From Frisingicoccus sp902471845 (GTDB lineage: Bacteria > Bacillota > Clostridia > Lachnospirales > Lachnospiraceae), in assembly GCF_047030795.1 (NCBI RefSeq), contig NZ_JBKYIC010000009.1: a stretch of DNA of 64,000 nt; one strand, 5' to 3'. Of this stretch, positions 44,218 through 51,721 are shown in pieces. Below the pieces are notes generated by a model, which saw nothing but the letters and a program-made list of their open reading frames with translations, did not search any database and had not been told where the DNA came from. Within the stretch, counting starts at the first letter, position 1; each line of letters opens with the position of its first letter. The position numbers and the translations under genes were made by a program.

Positions 44218-44622
44218 ATGCTGAAGCAGGTTTCAATATATGCTGAAAATAGGAAAGGCACGATGCAGAAAATTACATCAGTGCTGTTAAAAGAAAATAT
44301 CAATATTCTGGGTTCCGTCACGAATGACAGTGCGGAATATGGAATTATCCGAATGATCGTATCAGATCCGGAGAAAACAGTAAAGGCTCTGGAAGCGGCG
44401 GGCTATCTGTGCCGGCTGACGGCGGTGCTTGGCGTTGAGGTGGAGGATGAAGTCGGCAACCTGAATCATCTTCTGCAGGCTCTGGATGAGAGTAATATTA
44501 ACGTGGATTATATTTATCTGTCCTTCAACCGGGAATCGGGAAAACCAATCATGGTCATTTCGGCGGAAGATGTGATGGAAGTGGAAATGTGTATTGCTGA
44601 AAAAGGATTTTCAGTATTATAG
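44218..44622 (+). CDS. Tandem ACT-domain protein
   Basis: A 134-residue protein made of two ACT domains (about 1-68 and 69-134); the first opens KQVSIYAENRKGTMQKITSVLLKENINI, the second follows TAVLGVEVEDEVGNLNHLLQALDESNI. Stand-alone ACT pairs bind amino acids and act as allosteric sensors. AGGAGG precedes the ATG. The nucleotidyltransferase gene follows after 12 bases, so both share a transcript; the ligand is unknown. Confidence 0.85.
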   Translation: MLKQVSIYAENRKGTMQKITSVLLKENINILGSVTNDSAEYGIIRMIVSDPEKTVKALEAAGYLCRLTAVLGVEVEDEVGNLNHLLQALDESNINVDYIYLSFNRESGKPIMVISAEDVMEVEMCIAEKGFSVL

Positions 44623-44634
44623 GAGGATGTTGCA

Positions 44635-45555
44635 ATGAAGAATACGACATTAGTGATTATGGCCGCCGGTATCGGAAGCCGTTTTGGCGGCGGCATTAAA
44701 CAGTTGGAACCGATGGGGCCAAATGGAGAAATCATTATGGATTACTCGATTTATGATGCGAAGGCCGCAGGTTTTAACAAGGTGGTTTTTATTCTTAGAA
44801 AGGATATTGAAGAAGATTTTCGTCAGATTATCGGCCAGAGAATCGAGAAGGTAATCGATGTGGAATATGTTTTCCAGTCTCTTGATGACCTCCCGGAAGG
44901 ATTTAAGGCACCGGCTGACCGTAAGAAACCGTGGGGAACCGGCCAGGCCGTTCTCTGCTGCAAGGGTGTTGTGCATGAGCCGTTTGCGGTCATTAATGCG
45001 GATGATTATTATGGTAAAGAAGCCTTTAAGAAGGTTCATGATTATCTGGTCGGCGAAGGCACGACGGGCAAAGAATATGATATGTGTATGGCAGGCTTTA
45101 TCCTTAAGAATACACTGAGTGATAACGGCGCAGTAACCCGTGGTGTCTGCGTGGTGGATGAGAATGATTATCTGGCTGAGGTCGTGGAGACCGGCGGGCT
45201 TATGATGACACCGGAAGGAACGATTGCCCATGAGGAAAATGGTTCAGATATGGTCATTACACCGGATCAGCACGTATCCATGAATATGTGGGGCTTTACA
45301 CCGAACTTTTTAAATGAACTGGAAACCGGATTTTCTGCATTTTTGTCCGAAATTCCGGAAGGCGAAGTTAAACGGGAATATTTGTTGCCGACGATTGTAG
45401 ATGAGTTAATTAAAAGCGGCAAGGCTTCCGTGAAAGTGCTTGAAACCCAGGATAAATGGTTTGGCGTAACCTATAAAGAAGATAAGGAGAGCGTTGTGGC
45501 TGCTTTCAGAAAACTGATTGCTGACGGCGTGTATCCGGCAAATCTTTGGGGCTAG
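44635..45555 (+). CDS. Nucleotidyltransferase family protein (sugar-phosphate type)
   Basis: A 306-residue enzyme with the NTP_transferase fold. The N-terminal MAAGIGSRFGGGIKQLEPMGPNG is a variant of the LAAGxGxRxxPxTxxxPK pyrophosphorylase motif, and KPWGTGQAVLCC and VINADDYYG form the sugar-nucleotide site. It probably activates a sugar phosphate or related substrate with an NTP. Similar proteins in Clostridia are unassigned. The ATG follows AGGAGG. It is cotranscribed with the ACT protein. Confidence 0.85.
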   Translation: MKNTTLVIMAAGIGSRFGGGIKQLEPMGPNGEIIMDYSIYDAKAAGFNKVVFILRKDIEEDFRQIIGQRIEKVIDVEYVFQSLDDLPEGFKAPADRKKPWGTGQAVLCCKGVVHEPFAVINADDYYGKEAFKKVHDYLVGEGTTGKEYDMCMAGFILKNTLSDNGAVTRGVCVVDENDYLAEVVETGGLMMTPEGTIAHEENGSDMVITPDQHVSMNMWGFTPNFLNELETGFSAFLSEIPEGEVKREYLLPTIVDELIKSGKASVKVLETQDKWFGVTYKEDKESVVAAFRKLIADGVYPANLWG

Positions 45556-45570
45556 AAGGAGACACAGGGC

Positions 45571-45798
45571 ATGAATCCATCGGCAATTATGAAAATCATG
45601 AATGCAAAAAATAAGTTTGTGGAGAATCACCCGAAGTTTACAGCATTTTTAAGTGCGGTATATTCAAGGGGGATTGAGGCTGGAACGGTCATTGAGATTA
45701 CTGTGACCAGACCGGGGGAAGAACCGATTACATCCAATATACGGGTTCAGCAGTCCGATCTGGATTTGCTTCAAAGTCTCCGGGATTTGGCAAATTGA
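45571..45798 (+). CDS. Small conserved hypothetical protein
   Basis: A 75-residue protein starting 15 bases after the nucleotidyltransferase gene with AAGGAG upstream. A helical N-terminus (AIMKIMNAKNKFVENHPKFTAFLSAV) precedes a beta-rich part (GTVIEITVTRPGEEPITSNIRV) and a final helix. No membrane segment or known motif. It belongs to the ACT/nucleotidyltransferase transcript. The function is unknown. Confidence 0.7.
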   Translation: MNPSAIMKIMNAKNKFVENHPKFTAFLSAVYSRGIEAGTVIEITVTRPGEEPITSNIRVQQSDLDLLQSLRDLAN

Positions 45799-45823
45799 GA
45801 AAATTTTTCAGGATATAGAAAAA

Positions 45824-45876
45824 CTGCGGCAGCCAGGTTGTTTAAAAAGAACCTGGCTGCCGCAGCTTTTTCTTTG
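45824..45876. terminator. Bidirectional terminator between the 75-residue ORF and sod
   Basis: CTGCGGCAGCCAGGTT pairs perfectly with AACCTGGCTGCCGCAG (16 pairs, 10-base loop), with CTTTTTC on the plus strand and TTTTTC on the minus strand. Confidence 0.9.
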
Positions 45877-45891
45877 CTATGCCCGAAACAT

Positions 45892-46512
45892 CTAGCCTTC
45901 AAGATGTTTTTTGGCGTCTTTGTAAACTTCGTTCCAGTTGATTAAATGGAACCAGTTGGTCACATAATCTTTTCTCAGATTTTTGTATTTCAGATAGTAG
46001 GCATGTTCCCATATATCCACGTTGAGAATCGGAATATAGCCATTGGAAATAGGATTGTTCTGGTTTGGTGTCTTGACGATTTCAAGTTTTTTGTCCGGAT
46101 TGATGGTAAGCCAGGCATAACCGGAACCAAATTGACCCATAGCATTTTCACTCATGATTTCCACAAACTTCTCATAGGAGCCGAAAGCTTCTGTGAGATA
46201 AGGCTCCATTGGATTGTCGTTCACCGGAGAGTGCATCAGCCGGAAAAACATCTGGTGATTGTAAACGCCGCCGGCGTTATTCATGACTGCCTGACGGATA
46301 TCTTCCGGCAAATCGTCCAGATTGGTGAGCAAGTCTTCCAGTGTCCAGTTCTGATACTGTGGATAATCTTTCAGAATGTTATTCAGGTTATCCACGTAGG
46401 TTTTTAGGTGTTTGTCATGATGATAGTGAAGTGTCTCCGCATCCATATAGGGTTCAAGAGCATCATAGTCATATGGCAGAGGAACAAGGTCAAAAGGATA
46501 TGTTTGTTTCAT
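45892..46512 (-). CDS. sodA: Superoxide dismutase, Mn/Fe family (Mn-type signature)
   Basis: A 206-residue cytosolic SOD. Metal ligands lie in LHYHHDKH, GGVYNHQMFF and NVDIWEHAYYLKY (the DxWEHAYY signature). GSGYAWL and the TPNQNNP segment place the active-site Gln as in Mn-dependent members, so Mn or cambialistic use is more likely than Fe. AGGAGG precedes the ATG. It is monocistronic and probably works with the flavodiiron protein in oxygen defence. Confidence 0.93.
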   Translation of the reverse strand: MKQTYPFDLVPLPYDYDALEPYMDAETLHYHHDKHLKTYVDNLNNILKDYPQYQNWTLEDLLTNLDDLPEDIRQAVMNNAGGVYNHQMFFRLMHSPVNDNPMEPYLTEAFGSYEKFVEIMSENAMGQFGSGYAWLTINPDKKLEIVKTPNQNNPISNGYIPILNVDIWEHAYYLKYKNLRKDYVTNWFHLINWNEVYKDAKKHLEG

Positions 46513-46563
46513 GATAAAAGCCTCCTGTTCTATAATCTTCCGTTAGTATATGCATTTATTATC

Positions 46564-47358
46564 TTAAATATCCATACTTCCGGAACGGAAGCCTTCCAGA
46601 TCCAAAGTGATATACTTAAAGTCAAGTTTTTTCATGGCTTTGATGATGGTTTCGCGTTTTTCCATAAATTCGTTAAAATCTGTTTTGTCGATTTCGATTC
46701 TCAAAATTGGTTCATGAAACCGGAGACGGACGTTGTAAAAGCCAAGGTTCCGAAGCCATGTTTCACCGTTGTGGATTCTGTCGAGCAGTGCATAGTCAAA
46801 GGGCGTATCATATGGAAGCCGGGTGGCCATGCATGGCGTGGAAGGTTTGGCGGCGGTGGAGAGTCCGGCTTCGGCGGCGATTCGTCGAATGTCGTTCTTG
46901 GTCAGCCCGCAGTCGATTAAAGGACTGCAAACGCCGGCCTCACGGACGGCCTGAAGTCCCGGACGGTAAACCTTTGTGTCGTCCACATTGGAACCTTCGC
47001 AGAAAAATGTATATCCGGCATCCTGTCCGGCCTGAAGGAGCGAGCGAAAGAGCAATGACTTGCACAGGTAACAGCGGTTTTTCGGGTTTGACAGGATACG
47101 ACTGTCGGAAAACTCGTCAATTTCGATGATCTGATGGACGGCACCCAGTGAGCGGGCGAGGGCCTCAGCCTCGGCGGTGTCCCCGTGGGGGTGGAGCCGG
47201 GTCGCAAAGGTCACAGCCAGAACCGGTTTGGACGAGCCGGCTGCCTTTACGGCCCGGCAGGCAGCAGCGAGAAGCACGCTGCTGTCCACACCGCCGGAGA
47301 AGGCCATGCAGATCCCCTCATCCGCGTGGGGAATAAAGTAATCAATCAAAGATTTCAT
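46564..47358 (-). CDS. larE: Pyridinium-3,5-bisthiocarboxylate sulfur transferase LarE
   Basis: A 264-residue PP-loop enzyme (SGGVDSSVL at 21-29). It adenylylates the pyridinium biscarboxylate intermediate and donates sulfur for the nickel-pincer nucleotide of lactate racemase and related enzymes. C176 in PCMATRLPY occupies the place of the sacrificial Cys of Lactobacillus plantarum LarE; NRCYLCK lies at 94-100. It overlaps larC by 4 bases (ATGA). Confidence 0.92.
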   Translation of the reverse strand: MKSLIDYFIPHADEGICMAFSGGVDSSVLLAAACRAVKAAGSSKPVLAVTFATRLHPHGDTAEAEALARSLGAVHQIIEIDEFSDSRILSNPKNRCYLCKSLLFRSLLQAGQDAGYTFFCEGSNVDDTKVYRPGLQAVREAGVCSPLIDCGLTKNDIRRIAAEAGLSTAAKPSTPCMATRLPYDTPFDYALLDRIHNGETWLRNLGFYNVRLRFHEPILRIEIDKTDFNEFMEKRETIIKAMKKLDFKYITLDLEGFRSGSMDI

Positions 47359-48854
47359 TTATTTTCTCCTTCAGGAAGGGCTTTTTTACAGTCAATGGCC
47401 TTACGTTCGGCCATGGCACCTACGTAGCCGCCGGAGAGGTCATAGGCGATGGCTTTAATTACAGCGTAGACCTCAGGGAAGCTGAGATGATTTTTTTCAG
47501 CGATTGCCGCCACGTCGTCATTTTCCGGATAGGCATAGATATGGCCCTTCCAGGTGGTATATTTGACGTGAGCCTTACCCCAAGGCGTGTCGACAGTGCG
47601 GATTTCACGAGGAAGAATCGTGCGGTCTACCGGATATTTACGCAGGCCGATGGTCGTTGTATGAGTGAAGATAACATCTTCCATTTTTGCGACTAAGGAT
47701 TCGCGGCAGAGGACCGTCAGCATGGTTCCTGGACGGTTTTTCTTCATATATATTGGTGTTGTATAAACATCCTGAGCGCCGGCTTCAAATAACTGGTTGA
47801 AAGCAAAGGCAATGGCTTCACCGGTGCAGTCATCCAGATTGGTCTCTATCTTCCAGATGGGTTCCAGATCCACCTCACGTTTTGGGAAATCTATGGATTT
47901 TTCCTTTGGCTTAAAGGCAGCCGGCCGTTTTTCCGTATTCAGAGCAATCTCAAAACCGGCGGATGAGGCTGTTTCCGGAGTGTCATTGTCCGGTTTTTTA
48001 TCCAGGTCTTCAATGAGCATTGCCCGAAGAATACTTGCCTTTTCGTATTCCCGCTTGCCTGCACCGATACCGGTTTTAAGAATCCGGAAATGCTCCGGAA
48101 GCCGGCGGTCGGTTCTGAGAGCGGCGGCGATGGCAGCTCCGGTCGGCGTGACAAATTCACCATGGATGTCCATTATATGCATCGGAAGTTCATAAGCGGA
48201 GATAATATTCGCAACAGCCGGTACAGGAATCGGAAGAATGCCGTGCTGGCAGCGAATCGTCCCCTGCCCTTCGTAGAGTTCGGAAACGATAACATTTTTT
48301 ATTTCCAGAGCGTCCAGGCAGACAGCCAGTGCGGCAATATCCACGATGGAGTCTACGGCGCCGACTTCATGGAAATGGACTTCGTTCAGCGGTTTGTTAT
48401 GTGCTTTGGCTTCGGCCTCGGCAATGACCTGGAAAATCTTTAAGGCTGTGACCTTTGCCTGGCGGCTGAGCCCGCTGCTATTGATAATGGCCTGAATACT
48501 TTCCAGATTCCGATGTTCGTGGGAATGGTCATGTCCGTGTTCATGCTCATGTTCATGCGTATGCGCATGTCCGTGCCCGTGTGTGTGTTCATGTTCGTGA
48601 TGACCGGTACCATGAAGATATTCCATATCATGGTCGTGATTTTCATGGGCTTTGTCCAGGATGACATTAAAATCGCAGGCATCAATACCGGATTTATTTA
48701 CCCGGGATATTTTTACTTCATAGCCTTTAAGATTCAGGCTGTTTAAAGCCTTTAAAAGATGGGAATGGTCGACGCCAAGGTCAATCAGAGCGGCAACTGC
48801 CATATCGCCGCTGATGCCGGCGAAGCATTCCAGATATAGAGTTTTGTTACGCAT
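47355..48854 (-). CDS. larC: Nickel insertion protein LarC (pincer cofactor), fused LarC1-LarC2
   Basis: About 499 residues. It inserts Ni into the pyridinium dithiocarboxylate precursor using CTP. The N-terminus LYLECFAGISGDMAVAALIDLG is conserved. Residues 70-114 hold 20 His in an H-x pattern, a Ni store. C-terminal IETNLDDCTGE starts the LarC2 part. In L. plantarum the two halves are joined by ribosomal frameshifting; here one frame encodes both. AAAGGGG precedes the ATG at 48854; the frame runs upstream into a repeat. larA and larB are not in the window. Confidence 0.93.
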   Translation of the reverse strand: MRNKTLYLECFAGISGDMAVAALIDLGVDHSHLLKALNSLNLKGYEVKISRVNKSGIDACDFNVILDKAHENHDHDMEYLHGTGHHEHEHTHGHGHAHTHEHEHEHGHDHSHEHRNLESIQAIINSSGLSRQAKVTALKIFQVIAEAEAKAHNKPLNEVHFHEVGAVDSIVDIAALAVCLDALEIKNVIVSELYEGQGTIRCQHGILPIPVPAVANIISAYELPMHIMDIHGEFVTPTGAAIAAALRTDRRLPEHFRILKTGIGAGKREYEKASILRAMLIEDLDKKPDNDTPETASSAGFEIALNTEKRPAAFKPKEKSIDFPKREVDLEPIWKIETNLDDCTGEAIAFAFNQLFEAGAQDVYTTPIYMKKNRPGTMLTVLCRESLVAKMEDVIFTHTTTIGLRKYPVDRTILPREIRTVDTPWGKAHVKYTTWKGHIYAYPENDDVAAIAEKNHLSFPEVYAVIKAIAYDLSGGYVGAMAERKAIDCKKALPEGENK

Positions 48855-48876
48855 AATAATTACCCCTTTGCTGCTA

Positions 48877-48955
48877 ATATATACCCATTCGGGCATCCCG
48901 TAAATCATGCCCTTCGGGCGGGCGCGCTTCGACAGGCTGCGCGCGACAAGGTATG
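48877..48955 (-). repeat. Dispersed intergenic repeat, copy B (larC leader)
   Basis: Reverse-complement relative of 29230-29296, with an 11-base insertion after ATACCTTG. It lies immediately upstream of larC; its end contains TATATT, a possible -10. Confidence 0.6.
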
Positions 48956-49031
48956 GTTAGATATTAACATAAAATCGGATGAAGGGCAACTTAACAGCCG
49001 ACGGCGGTGGCTGCCAAAAGAGCGGAAGGAT

Positions 49032-49061
49032 TTGACAGGGGATGGCATATCACGGTAGAAT
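49032..49061 (+). promoter_or_regulatory. Promoter of mazG
   Basis: TTGACA at 49032-49037, 18-base spacer, TAGAAT at 49056-49061, 68 bases before the ATG. Confidence 0.6.
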
Positions 49062-49128
49062 ATATTTAAGTTTTCGTCAAAGGGCAGACGGACAGAAGGT
49101 CCGGGCCAGTGCAAGGGAGTAGAAGAAC

Positions 49129-49941
49129 ATGGAAAATAAGACAACATATTCATTTGAAGATTTTGAGAATATTATTGCCCGGCTGCGGGCGAAGGACGGG
49201 TGTCCATGGGATCAGGTACAGACCCATGAGAGCCTGAGAGACGGCATGCTCGAGGAAGCCTATGAAGTGGTGGAAGGGATTGATATTTATCAGGCGACGG
49301 GGGATGACCACAATCTCTGTGAAGAACTGGGAGATGTGCTGCTCCAGATTGTTATGCATGCGCGAATCGCCGAAGAGGAAGGACGATTCACCATGGCGGA
49401 CGTCATTCAGGGCATTTCAGAGAAAATGATTCACCGCCATCCGCATGTTTTCGGCACGGCCAAAGCAGATACACCGGAACAGGTTTTGGATAACTGGGAA
49501 GCCATCAAGCAGAAAGAGAAGGATGAACAGACGATCACCGAGGGAATGCGGCGGGTAGCCAAGGCGCTTCCGGCCAATATTCGCGCGGCCAAAGTTCAGA
49601 AAAAGGCGGCCAAGGTGGGATTTGATTTTGAAGATTATCGCCAGACGGCAGCTAAAGTTGAAGAGGAACTTCAGGAGGTGCTGGACGCCGCAGAAAAAGG
49701 CCAGTCAGAGGCTGTCTTTGAAGAATTTGGAGATTTAATGTTTTCGGCAGTTAATTTGTCCCGCTTTTTAGACGTAAATGCTGAAAATGCCTTGACAAAT
49801 GCAACGGAAAAGTTTATAAATAGATTTGAATATATTGAGGGAACTGCTGAAAAGCGGGGGTTAAAGCTCAAACATATGACTATCGGTGAGATGGATGAAT
49901 TGTGGAATGAAATTAAACATTTAAAAGATAGTGATATTTAA
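49129..49941 (+). CDS. mazG: Nucleoside triphosphate pyrophosphohydrolase MazG
   Basis: A 270-residue tandem MazG protein that hydrolyses (d)NTPs to monophosphates, sanitising aberrant nucleotides. The first MazG domain has RAKDGCPWDQVQTHESL and EELGDVLLQIVMHARIAEE (EExxD-type Mg site); the second repeats the pattern in EFGDLMFSAVNLSRFL. It begins the mazG-hup-rqcP-yabPQ-divIC-spoIIE-tilS-hpt-ftsH run shared by sporulating Firmicutes. Confidence 0.95.
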   Translation: MENKTTYSFEDFENIIARLRAKDGCPWDQVQTHESLRDGMLEEAYEVVEGIDIYQATGDDHNLCEELGDVLLQIVMHARIAEEEGRFTMADVIQGISEKMIHRHPHVFGTAKADTPEQVLDNWEAIKQKEKDEQTITEGMRRVAKALPANIRAAKVQKKAAKVGFDFEDYRQTAAKVEEELQEVLDAAEKGQSEAVFEEFGDLMFSAVNLSRFLDVNAENALTNATEKFINRFEYIEGTAEKRGLKLKHMTIGEMDELWNEIKHLKDSDI

Positions 49942-49971
49942 GAAAAGGAAATTTAAGGAGGAGTATTAAGA

Positions 49972-50250
49972 ATGAACAAAACAGAATTAATCACAGCAAT
50001 CGCAGAACAGGCAGAATTATCCAAGAAAGATGCTGAAAAAGCTTTAAAAGCTTTTGTAGATATTGTGGGAGAAGAACTTAAAAAAGGTGAAAAAGTCCAG
50101 ATGGTTGGTTTCGGAACATTTGAAGTCAGCGAAAGACCTGCAAGAGAAGGAAGAAATCCACAGACAGGTGCATCTATGGTTATCGAAGCTTCCAAGGCTC
50201 CGAAGTTCAAAGCTGGTAAAGCTTTAAAAGACCTTGTAAATAATAAATAA
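49972..50250 (+). CDS. hup: HU family DNA-binding protein
   Basis: A 92-residue nucleoid protein. MNKTELITAIAEQAELSKKDAEKAL is the dimerisation helix pair, and GFGTFEVSERPAREGRNPQTG the DNA-binding arm with the intercalating Pro. Lysine codons are almost all AAA/AAG with high-expression bias. AAGGAGGAG precedes the ATG. It lies 30 bases after mazG. Confidence 0.97.
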   Translation: MNKTELITAIAEQAELSKKDAEKALKAFVDIVGEELKKGEKVQMVGFGTFEVSERPAREGRNPQTGASMVIEASKAPKFKAGKALKDLVNNK

Positions 50251-50254
50251 TCCG

Positions 50255-50494
50255 ATGCGGCTGGATAAATTTTTAAAAGTATCCCGTTTGATTAAACGGC
50301 GGACAGTAGCAAATGAAGCCTGTGATGCAGGGCGTGTGTCAGTCAATGGCAAGGTTGCCAAAGCCGGGGTTGCAGTGAAAGCGGGAGATATTATCGAGAT
50401 TGGTTTCGGAACCCGGAACGTGAAGGTCGAAGTGCTTGATGTGGCGGAGACGGTGCGTAAGGAGGAAGCCAAAGAACTGTTCAGGTATTTATAA
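50255..50494 (+). CDS. rqcP: RNA-binding S4 domain protein RqcP
   Basis: A 79-residue S4-domain protein (MRLDKFLKVSRLIKRRTVANEACDAGRVSVNGKVAKAG), the HslR/YabO family. In Bacillus RqcP works with RqcH in C-terminal alanine tailing on stalled 50S subunits. It starts 4 bases after hup with no ribosome-binding site, so translation probably depends on terminating hup ribosomes. Synteny with yabP supports the assignment. Confidence 0.93.
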   Translation: MRLDKFLKVSRLIKRRTVANEACDAGRVSVNGKVAKAGVAVKAGDIIEIGFGTRNVKVEVLDVAETVRKEEAKELFRYL

Positions 50495-50566
50495 GAATAT
50501 TCTGTAGAGCCTTTCCATATATTTAGATTAACTTAACGTAATCTGAGTATGTGGGGAGGTTTTTTT

Positions 50567-50851
50567 ATGGATGAAAGACTCGGGGGAAAGAATCATAAGC
50601 TGTCCCTGTTCAACCGGAGTAATGCCCAGATGACCGGTGTGCTGGATGTGCTTTCTTTTGATACGAACGAGATTGTCATGGACACAGAAGAGGGCCTCTT
50701 AATGATTCGGGGTGAAGATCTTCATGTGAATCACCTGACACTGGAAAAGGGTGAGGTGCATATTGACGGACATGTGGACAGTCTGATTTATTCAAATAGT
50801 CAGAAACTTCCGAAGAATCCTGAAAAGGGCTTTGGACGTTTATTCCGTTAG
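50567..50851 (+). CDS. yabP: Sporulation protein YabP
   Basis: About 94 residues of the YabP/YqfC family: KLSLFNRSNAQMTGVLDVLSFDTNEIVMDTEEGLLMIRGEDLHVNHLTLEKGEVHIDG. It acts with YabQ in the forespore membrane or cortex pathway. GGGGAGG at 50552-50558 supports the ATG at 50567 over that at 50549. A weak hairpin (50523-50546) without T-run precedes it. yabQ starts 3 bases after its stop. Confidence 0.92.
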   Translation: MDERLGGKNHKLSLFNRSNAQMTGVLDVLSFDTNEIVMDTEEGLLMIRGEDLHVNHLTLEKGEVHIDGHVDSLIYSNSQKLPKNPEKGFGRLFR

Positions 50852-50854
50852 CCG

Positions 50855-51235
50855 ATGAGTGCGGAGGTTCAGAGCCAGTTTTATCTGTTTTTCCTGGCTG
50901 TTTTCTGGGGGATCGGCATGTGTCTTATATATGATGGACTCCGGATTCTGCGGCGGCTTGTCCGCCATTCACTGTTTTGGGTGAATGCGGAGGACATTCT
51001 GTATTGGATGGCAATGACTGCTGTTCTGTTTTATCTTTTATTCACATATAACCGGGGCGAGATTCGGAGTTTTACCATCGCTGGTCTGCTGGCTGGAAGT
51101 TTTTTTTATCTCAAAACTATAAGTCCTGTATATATATCGCTGATTTGTTGGATTTTGAAGCCGTTTTTTCGGTTGTTTTCCGGAATTTTGTCTCTTTTAA
51201 GGAAATTCCGAAAGAATTCGGAGAATAACCATTGA
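50855..51235 (+). CDS. yabQ: Spore cortex biosynthesis protein YabQ
   Basis: A 126-residue membrane protein with about four hydrophobic segments and the conserved start VQSQFYLFFLAVFWGIGMCLIYDGLRILRR. YabQ is needed for spore cortex formation. It is adjacent to yabP with no separate promoter seen. Confidence 0.9.
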   Translation: MSAEVQSQFYLFFLAVFWGIGMCLIYDGLRILRRLVRHSLFWVNAEDILYWMAMTAVLFYLLFTYNRGEIRSFTIAGLLAGSFFYLKTISPVYISLICWILKPFFRLFSGILSLLRKFRKNSENNH

Positions 51236-51313
51236 AAAATTTTGTGGAAACAGGTACAATGTTAAGCGTAAATGGTGTGAATCATTGACTATCAAAGTTT
51301 CAGGTGAAGAGAT

Positions 51314-51625
51314 ATGGCGAATAAAACAGCAAAACGAAGAACACAGCGGCGCAACCGGAGCGGAATGGCGATCATCGCCTGCGTTGTCCTCATTTTATGT
51401 GTTGTTCTTATGTATAATAGTGTGAAATTGAATGATAAATTAGATGGATATAAAGCCTCCGTGGCCGAACTTCAGTCCCAGATTGAAGATCAGACAGAGA
51501 TGAAGGCTGCCCTGGAGAATAAACAAAATTATATGAATTCGGATGAATATTATAAAGAGCTGGCACGGGAAAAGCTTGGGCTGGCCGGTCCGGATGATAT
51601 TATTTTTAAGAAGAGCGGCGAGTAG
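51314..51625 (+). CDS. divIC: Septum formation initiator DivIC/FtsB family
   Basis: A 103-residue bitopic division protein with a basic cytoplasmic N-terminus, one transmembrane helix (about 18-36), a coiled coil (about 42-72) and the C-terminal YYKELAREKLGLAGPDDIIFKKS motif. It stabilises the FtsL/DivIB complex at the septum. Its place between yabQ and spoIIE is as in Bacillus. Confidence 0.93.
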   Translation: MANKTAKRRTQRRNRSGMAIIACVVLILCVVLMYNSVKLNDKLDGYKASVAELQSQIEDQTEMKAALENKQNYMNSDEYYKELAREKLGLAGPDDIIFKKSGE

Positions 51626-51666
51626 GACGGCGGCGAATGTCGATGGATTGTGGGCAATAAGCATGT

Positions 51667-51714
51667 CCTCCCAACATAGGATGTTAATGTCTAAAGACAG
51701 GCACTTGTGGGAGG
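51667..51714 (+). promoter_or_regulatory. Leader hairpin covering the spoIIE ribosome-binding site
   Basis: CCTCCC (51667-51672) pairs with GGGAGG (51709-51714), continued after a bulged A by ACA/TGT. GGGAGG is the ribosome-binding site, 7 bases before the spoIIE ATG. A small inner palindrome TGTCTAAAGACA lies at 51688-51699. TGTCGAT at 51638-51644 is one base from the Spo0A box TGTCGAA. Confidence 0.5.
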
Positions 51715-51721
51715 GATAAAA

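Noticed and set aside
48480..48660. Low-complexity repeat with Met-rich plus-strand frame
   Set aside because: Explained as the complement of the His-rich nickel-binding tract of LarC.
50523..50546. Terminator between rqcP and yabP
   Set aside because: The stem is short with a G-T pair and is not followed by a T-run next to it.
51626..51721. tRNA gene between divIC and spoIIE, as near this place in Bacillus
   Set aside because: No cloverleaf can be formed; the sequence is explained by the leader hairpin.
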